A stretch of 8,083 nt of DNA from positions 1 through 8,083 of the forward strand of contig HF986646.1 in NCBI GenBank assembly GCA_000433175.1. Reading direction: 5' to 3'. The position numbers were made by a program, and so were the translations under genes. The notes under the pieces are model-generated. The model was given only the letters and a program-made list of their open reading frames with translations, made no database searches and had not been told where the DNA came from. Source of the DNA: Prevotella sp. CAG:1058 (GTDB taxonomy: Bacteria; Bacteroidota; Bacteroidia; Bacteroidales; Bacteroidaceae). Positions 5,874 through 8,083 of the stretch are shown here, piece by piece (position 1 is the first letter of the stretch; the number at the start of each line of letters is the position of its first letter).

Positions 5874-6719
5874 ATGAAGAGACTTGTTTTATACTTACTG
5901 ACGCTCGCATCGCTCACAACAGCAGCGCAGACCATCACCGGCGGAAGCCTACCACCGATAAGGCCGATAGAGAAGACCGTGTACGACTCTGCACTAATAA
6001 GGGTTTATTATGAATACAGATACCGGCCTGACCCTAACAACACAGGCAAATGGCGCAAGGCACAGACCATCATGCTGATTGGCGACAGATACACAGGATT
6101 CGCCGACTACGCACAAATAAGGGAAGACTCGCTCAACGATGCCTACTACCGCGAAAAAAGGTCGCCGATGGAGCTGGTAAGCGCGGTATTAACTGCATCA
6201 GGCAGCGGCACGTACGATTCTCCGTTGGTGGTCGACATAGCCCACAACACGGCCACGGTACAGATAAGTGGGCAGATAAACTGCCAGTACACGCAGAACC
6301 TTAAGCCGGCAGAATGGACACTGGCAGACGGCGACACAACGATATGCGGCATAAAATGCAGGAAAGCCACGTGCCGCATGGGCGGACGCGACTGGACGGC
6401 ATGGTTCTCAGAAGACTACGCCATGCCCTACGGCCCCTACCTGTTCCGCGGACTGCCGGGGCTGATTTTCGCCATAAGCGACACCGGATGCAACCACGTC
6501 TTCACACTCAACGGCATTGTAAGACTCGCCGTTCCGCAGCCAATTTATCTCTACAAGGACAACCAGCAGCTGGTACTCTCGCGCGAAGATGCGTTAAAGA
6601 TGAAACGCAACGAGGCTGCCGACCCGCAAAGCGCAATGGAAATGTCGGGCAAAAGCGTAACGTTTATCGGCGAAAAACGGCTGAAAAGTTTGCCGTACAA
6701 CCCCATAGAGCTGGAATAG
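5874..6719 (+). CDS. GLPGLI family exported protein
   Basis: This 281-residue protein has an N-terminal signal peptide (MKRLVLYLLTLASLTTAAQ, probably cleaved near residue 18) and the diagnostic family signature FRGLPGLIFAI at 191-201. The signature is preceded by the usual AWFSEDYAMPYGPY (176-189). The family (Porph_ging/TIGR01200) is confined to Bacteroidota and occurs in the periplasm or outer membrane. Its genes commonly sit beside TonB-receptor-like outer-membrane proteins, as here with the gene at 7059. Cysteines at 158, 162 and 167 (TTICGIKCRKATC) are clustered and could form a disulfide or bind metal; this is inference. The start is supported by the signal peptide, the promoter 24 bp upstream and an A/T-rich leader. 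Biochemical function is not established for the family. Confidence 0.92.
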   Translation: MKRLVLYLLTLASLTTAAQTITGGSLPPIRPIEKTVYDSALIRVYYEYRYRPDPNNTGKWRKAQTIMLIGDRYTGFADYAQIREDSLNDAYYREKRSPMELVSAVLTASGSGTYDSPLVVDIAHNTATVQISGQINCQYTQNLKPAEWTLADGDTTICGIKCRKATCRMGGRDWTAWFSEDYAMPYGPYLFRGLPGLIFAISDTGCNHVFTLNGIVRLAVPQPIYLYKDNQQLVLSREDALKMKRNEAADPQSAMEMSGKSVTFIGEKRLKSLPYNPIELE

Positions 6720-7058
6720 TTACAACCAGTCTTGCAACTTATTGATAATCAACGCATTGCAAAAGGCCACCTTTTGCAATGCAAAACACGGCCTTTTACG
6801 GTCTGAAACATGACCTTTTACACCGCAAAAGGCGGCATATTGCAATTTAACCAAAAACAGCCTTTAGACCGCATGATGCTAAATCCAACAAGTATATTGA
6901 TGATTTCAGCCGTCTGATTGTCTTCAATTGCCACCGTGCCATACACTGTTCCCTGGCACGACACGCCATGCATGCAAAACATGGAACGGTAATCCGGCAG
7001 AATCCTAATGACTGATTTGGATTTGAGCGGTAATAAACCATAAAACAACAAACAAACT
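6720..7058. other. 339-bp gap with repeat array and a hairpin, no convincing gene
   Basis: The gap between the GLPGLI and outer-membrane-protein genes begins with the ~22-bp repeat array (6748-6882). A hairpin CGTGCCA (6935-6941) / TGGCACG (6954-6960) follows. Next comes a short dyad CCATG...CATGG at about 6967-6984, then an A-rich leader before the ATG at 7059. I find no clean TAnnTTTG box before the downstream gene. An 84-codon minus-strand open frame (6818-7072) shows no recognisable family. Confidence 0.5.
6748..6882. repeat. Degenerate array of ~22-bp intergenic repeats
   Basis: CCTTTT recurs at exactly 22-bp intervals (6770, 6792, 6814). The phase extends to a partial unit before (6748-6769) and a weaker one after (6836-6857). 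A further copy, CCTTTAGACCGCA, begins at 6861, three bases out of phase. The approximate unit is CCTTTTAC-N6-AAAA-N4-5. Units 1 and 3 agree at 17 of 22 positions, and units 1 and 2 at 14. Units contain both AAAAGG and CCTTTT, so neighbours can pair: GCATTGCAAAAGG (6754-6766) and CCTTTTGCAATGC (6770-6782) form a perfect 13-bp stem with a 3-nt loop. No T run follows that stem, so it is not a standard terminator. Confidence 0.75.
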
Positions 7059-8083
7059 ATGACAGAAAACACTCACATCAGACACATGGCCACAACAGCA
7101 TTCAAGGGGCGCGGCGACAGTCAGGCGACGTCCATGCCGCTGCGGCTGCTCGCCGTCCTGTTTGCCCTTACCGTCACGGTTGCAGCCTTGCCGCAACCCT
7201 CAATGCGAACGGTCAAGGGCACCGTGGCCGACGCCAAGACTGGCGAAGGCGTGGCATACGTAACCTGCAAATCGCTCGACGCCGCCGACTCGCTGCTGGC
7301 ATACACAATGACGGCAGGCGACGGAACGTTCAACCTGCCGCTGCCCAATGGGACTGCAACGGTGGAGTTCACCCTCATAGGCTACGACAAGAAGCGCGTC
7401 AGGACGCCCGAAGCCGGACTCAACATGCACGTAAGCCTGACGCCGTCAGCCATAATGCTGAAGGAACTGACTGTAAAGGCGCTCCCGATAGAGCGGCGGC
7501 AGGACACTATAAACTATAACGTGGCGGCGTTCCAGGGCAAGGAGGACCGCTATATAGAAGACGTGCTAAGGAAACTGCCGGGCGTGGAGGTTGCGGCAGA
7601 CGGCTCGATTTCGTACAACGGCAAGTCAATCAACAAGTTCAACATCGAGGGACAGGACCTTCTGGGCAACCAATACAACCAGGCTACGCGCAACCTGCCT
7701 GCCGACGCGGTGGCAACTGTCCAGATAATGGAGAACGACCAACCCGTGCGCGCGCTGAAGGACAGGGTGCCGTCAGACAAGGCGACGCTCAACATAAAGC
7801 TGAAACAGGACTACCGGCTGCACCCGTTCGGCGAGGCAAGCGGCGGCATAGGAGGATTTGACGGCGTGTCGTGGGACAACCGCCTGACGCTTGTCAACAT
7901 CGGGCGGAAGAACCAGATTATGCTGACCGCACGCATGGACAACTGCGGCGTGAACCTGTCGGGCAACACAGCCGAACACTTCGACGCCTCCGACCCGTAC
8001 AACTACGAGCCCCTGCCGCCCGACATGACCGCCGTCGGTGGCACATCAAAACCGCCCGTAAGCGAGAAGCGCTACCTGCGCAA
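7059..8083 (+). CDS. TonB-receptor-like outer-membrane protein, N-terminal part (truncated by window end)
   Basis: The frame stays open from ATG 7059 to the window end (341 codons). After a charged N-terminus comes a signal segment (MPLRLLAVLFALTVTVAA, 26-43). A carboxypeptidase-regulatory-like beta-sandwich follows at about 50-130 (RTVKGTVADAKTGEGVAYV ... FTLIGYDKKR). A TonB plug-like domain at about 147-250 contains DVLRKLPGVEV, GSISYNGKSINKFNIEG and ATVQIMENDQPVRALKD. The start of the outer-membrane barrel is visible from about 252. This order fits the OMP_b-brl_3 type receptors that accompany GLPGLI proteins rather than SusC. Full-length members are usually 800-1000 residues, so most of the barrel lies outside. 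The first ATG gives an unusually long 25-residue extension before the signal; ATGs at 7086 (residue 10) or 7134 (residue 26) may be the true start. The substrate is unknown. Confidence 0.88.
   Translation, partial: MTENTHIRHMATTAFKGRGDSQATSMPLRLLAVLFALTVTVAALPQPSMRTVKGTVADAKTGEGVAYVTCKSLDAADSLLAYTMTAGDGTFNLPLPNGTATVEFTLIGYDKKRVRTPEAGLNMHVSLTPSAIMLKELTVKALPIERRQDTINYNVAAFQGKEDRYIEDVLRKLPGVEVAADGSISYNGKSINKFNIEGQDLLGNQYNQATRNLPADAVATVQIMENDQPVRALKDRVPSDKATLNIKLKQDYRLHPFGEASGGIGGFDGVSWDNRLTLVNIGRKNQIMLTARMDNCGVNLSGNTAEHFDASDPYNYEPLPPDMTAVGGTSKPPVSEKRYLR

Noticed and set aside
6754..6782. 13-bp perfect stem as the terminator of the GLPGLI gene
   Set aside because: The stem is followed by GCAAAACACGG rather than a T run, and it is better explained as two neighbouring copies of the 22-bp repeat in opposite sense. 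Some termination activity remains possible.
6748..6882. CRISPR array
   Set aside because: The repeats are contiguous and degenerate, with no unique spacers between identical repeats and no cas genes nearby.
6818..7072. 84-codon minus-strand open frame between the GLPGLI and receptor genes
   Set aside because: Its 3' end runs into the repeat array and its start overlaps the receptor gene antisense. It has no promoter box near its start and no recognisable family. A decayed gene cannot be excluded.

Overview
The window reads as chromosomal DNA of a Bacteroidota bacterium, most likely Prevotellaceae (Prevotella or a close relative). Four things point there. The gene families are typical: GLPGLI protein, DUF4294, a CarboxypepD_reg-like/TonB-plug outer-membrane protein, and a bacterial PH-domain membrane protein. 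Promoter elements have the Bacteroidota form TTTG-N19-21-TAnnTTTG. Starts lack Shine-Dalgarno sites and have A/T-rich leaders. The coding sequence is moderately GC-rich, with many ATA and AAC codons. The species cannot be fixed from the sequence alone.

Layout. A minus-strand membrane/PH-domain gene (99-638) and a plus-strand succinate/acetyl-CoA CoA-transferase gene (992-2497) diverge from a shared ~350-bp control region. That region holds one TAnnTTTG box facing left and a textbook -33/-7 promoter facing right. The CoA-transferase leader is ~125 nt long and carries a possible 13-codon leader ORF whose stop codon sits in a hairpin loop. A strong hairpin terminator closes the CoA-transferase unit (2526-2574). 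Next come three same-strand genes about 125 bp apart: an extended SDR (2689-3690), a PAP2_3/Aur1-like integral-membrane phosphotransferase or phosphatase (3816-4787), and an exported DUF4294 protein (4913-5557). A near-perfect intrinsic terminator follows at 5703-5740. Then comes a GLPGLI-family exported protein (5874-6719) behind a promoter overlapped by a perfect 17-bp palindrome. After a 339-bp gap containing an array of ~22-bp repeats lies the start of a TonB-receptor-like outer-membrane protein (7059 to the window end, truncated).

How the genes may work together. The CoA-transferase belongs to acetate/succinate/propionate fermentation. The SDR and Aur1-like pair look like envelope lipid enzymes; a role in sphingolipid synthesis or head-group transfer is a reasonable but unproven idea. 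The GLPGLI protein and the TonB-plug protein are a recurrent Bacteroidota pairing and probably act together in the outer membrane on an unknown substrate. Most genes here are conserved housekeeping or envelope genes. The less explained signals are the 22-bp repeat array, the AACTAATA operator-like sites, the leader ORF, and a promoter placed so close to a start codon that the transcript may be leaderless.
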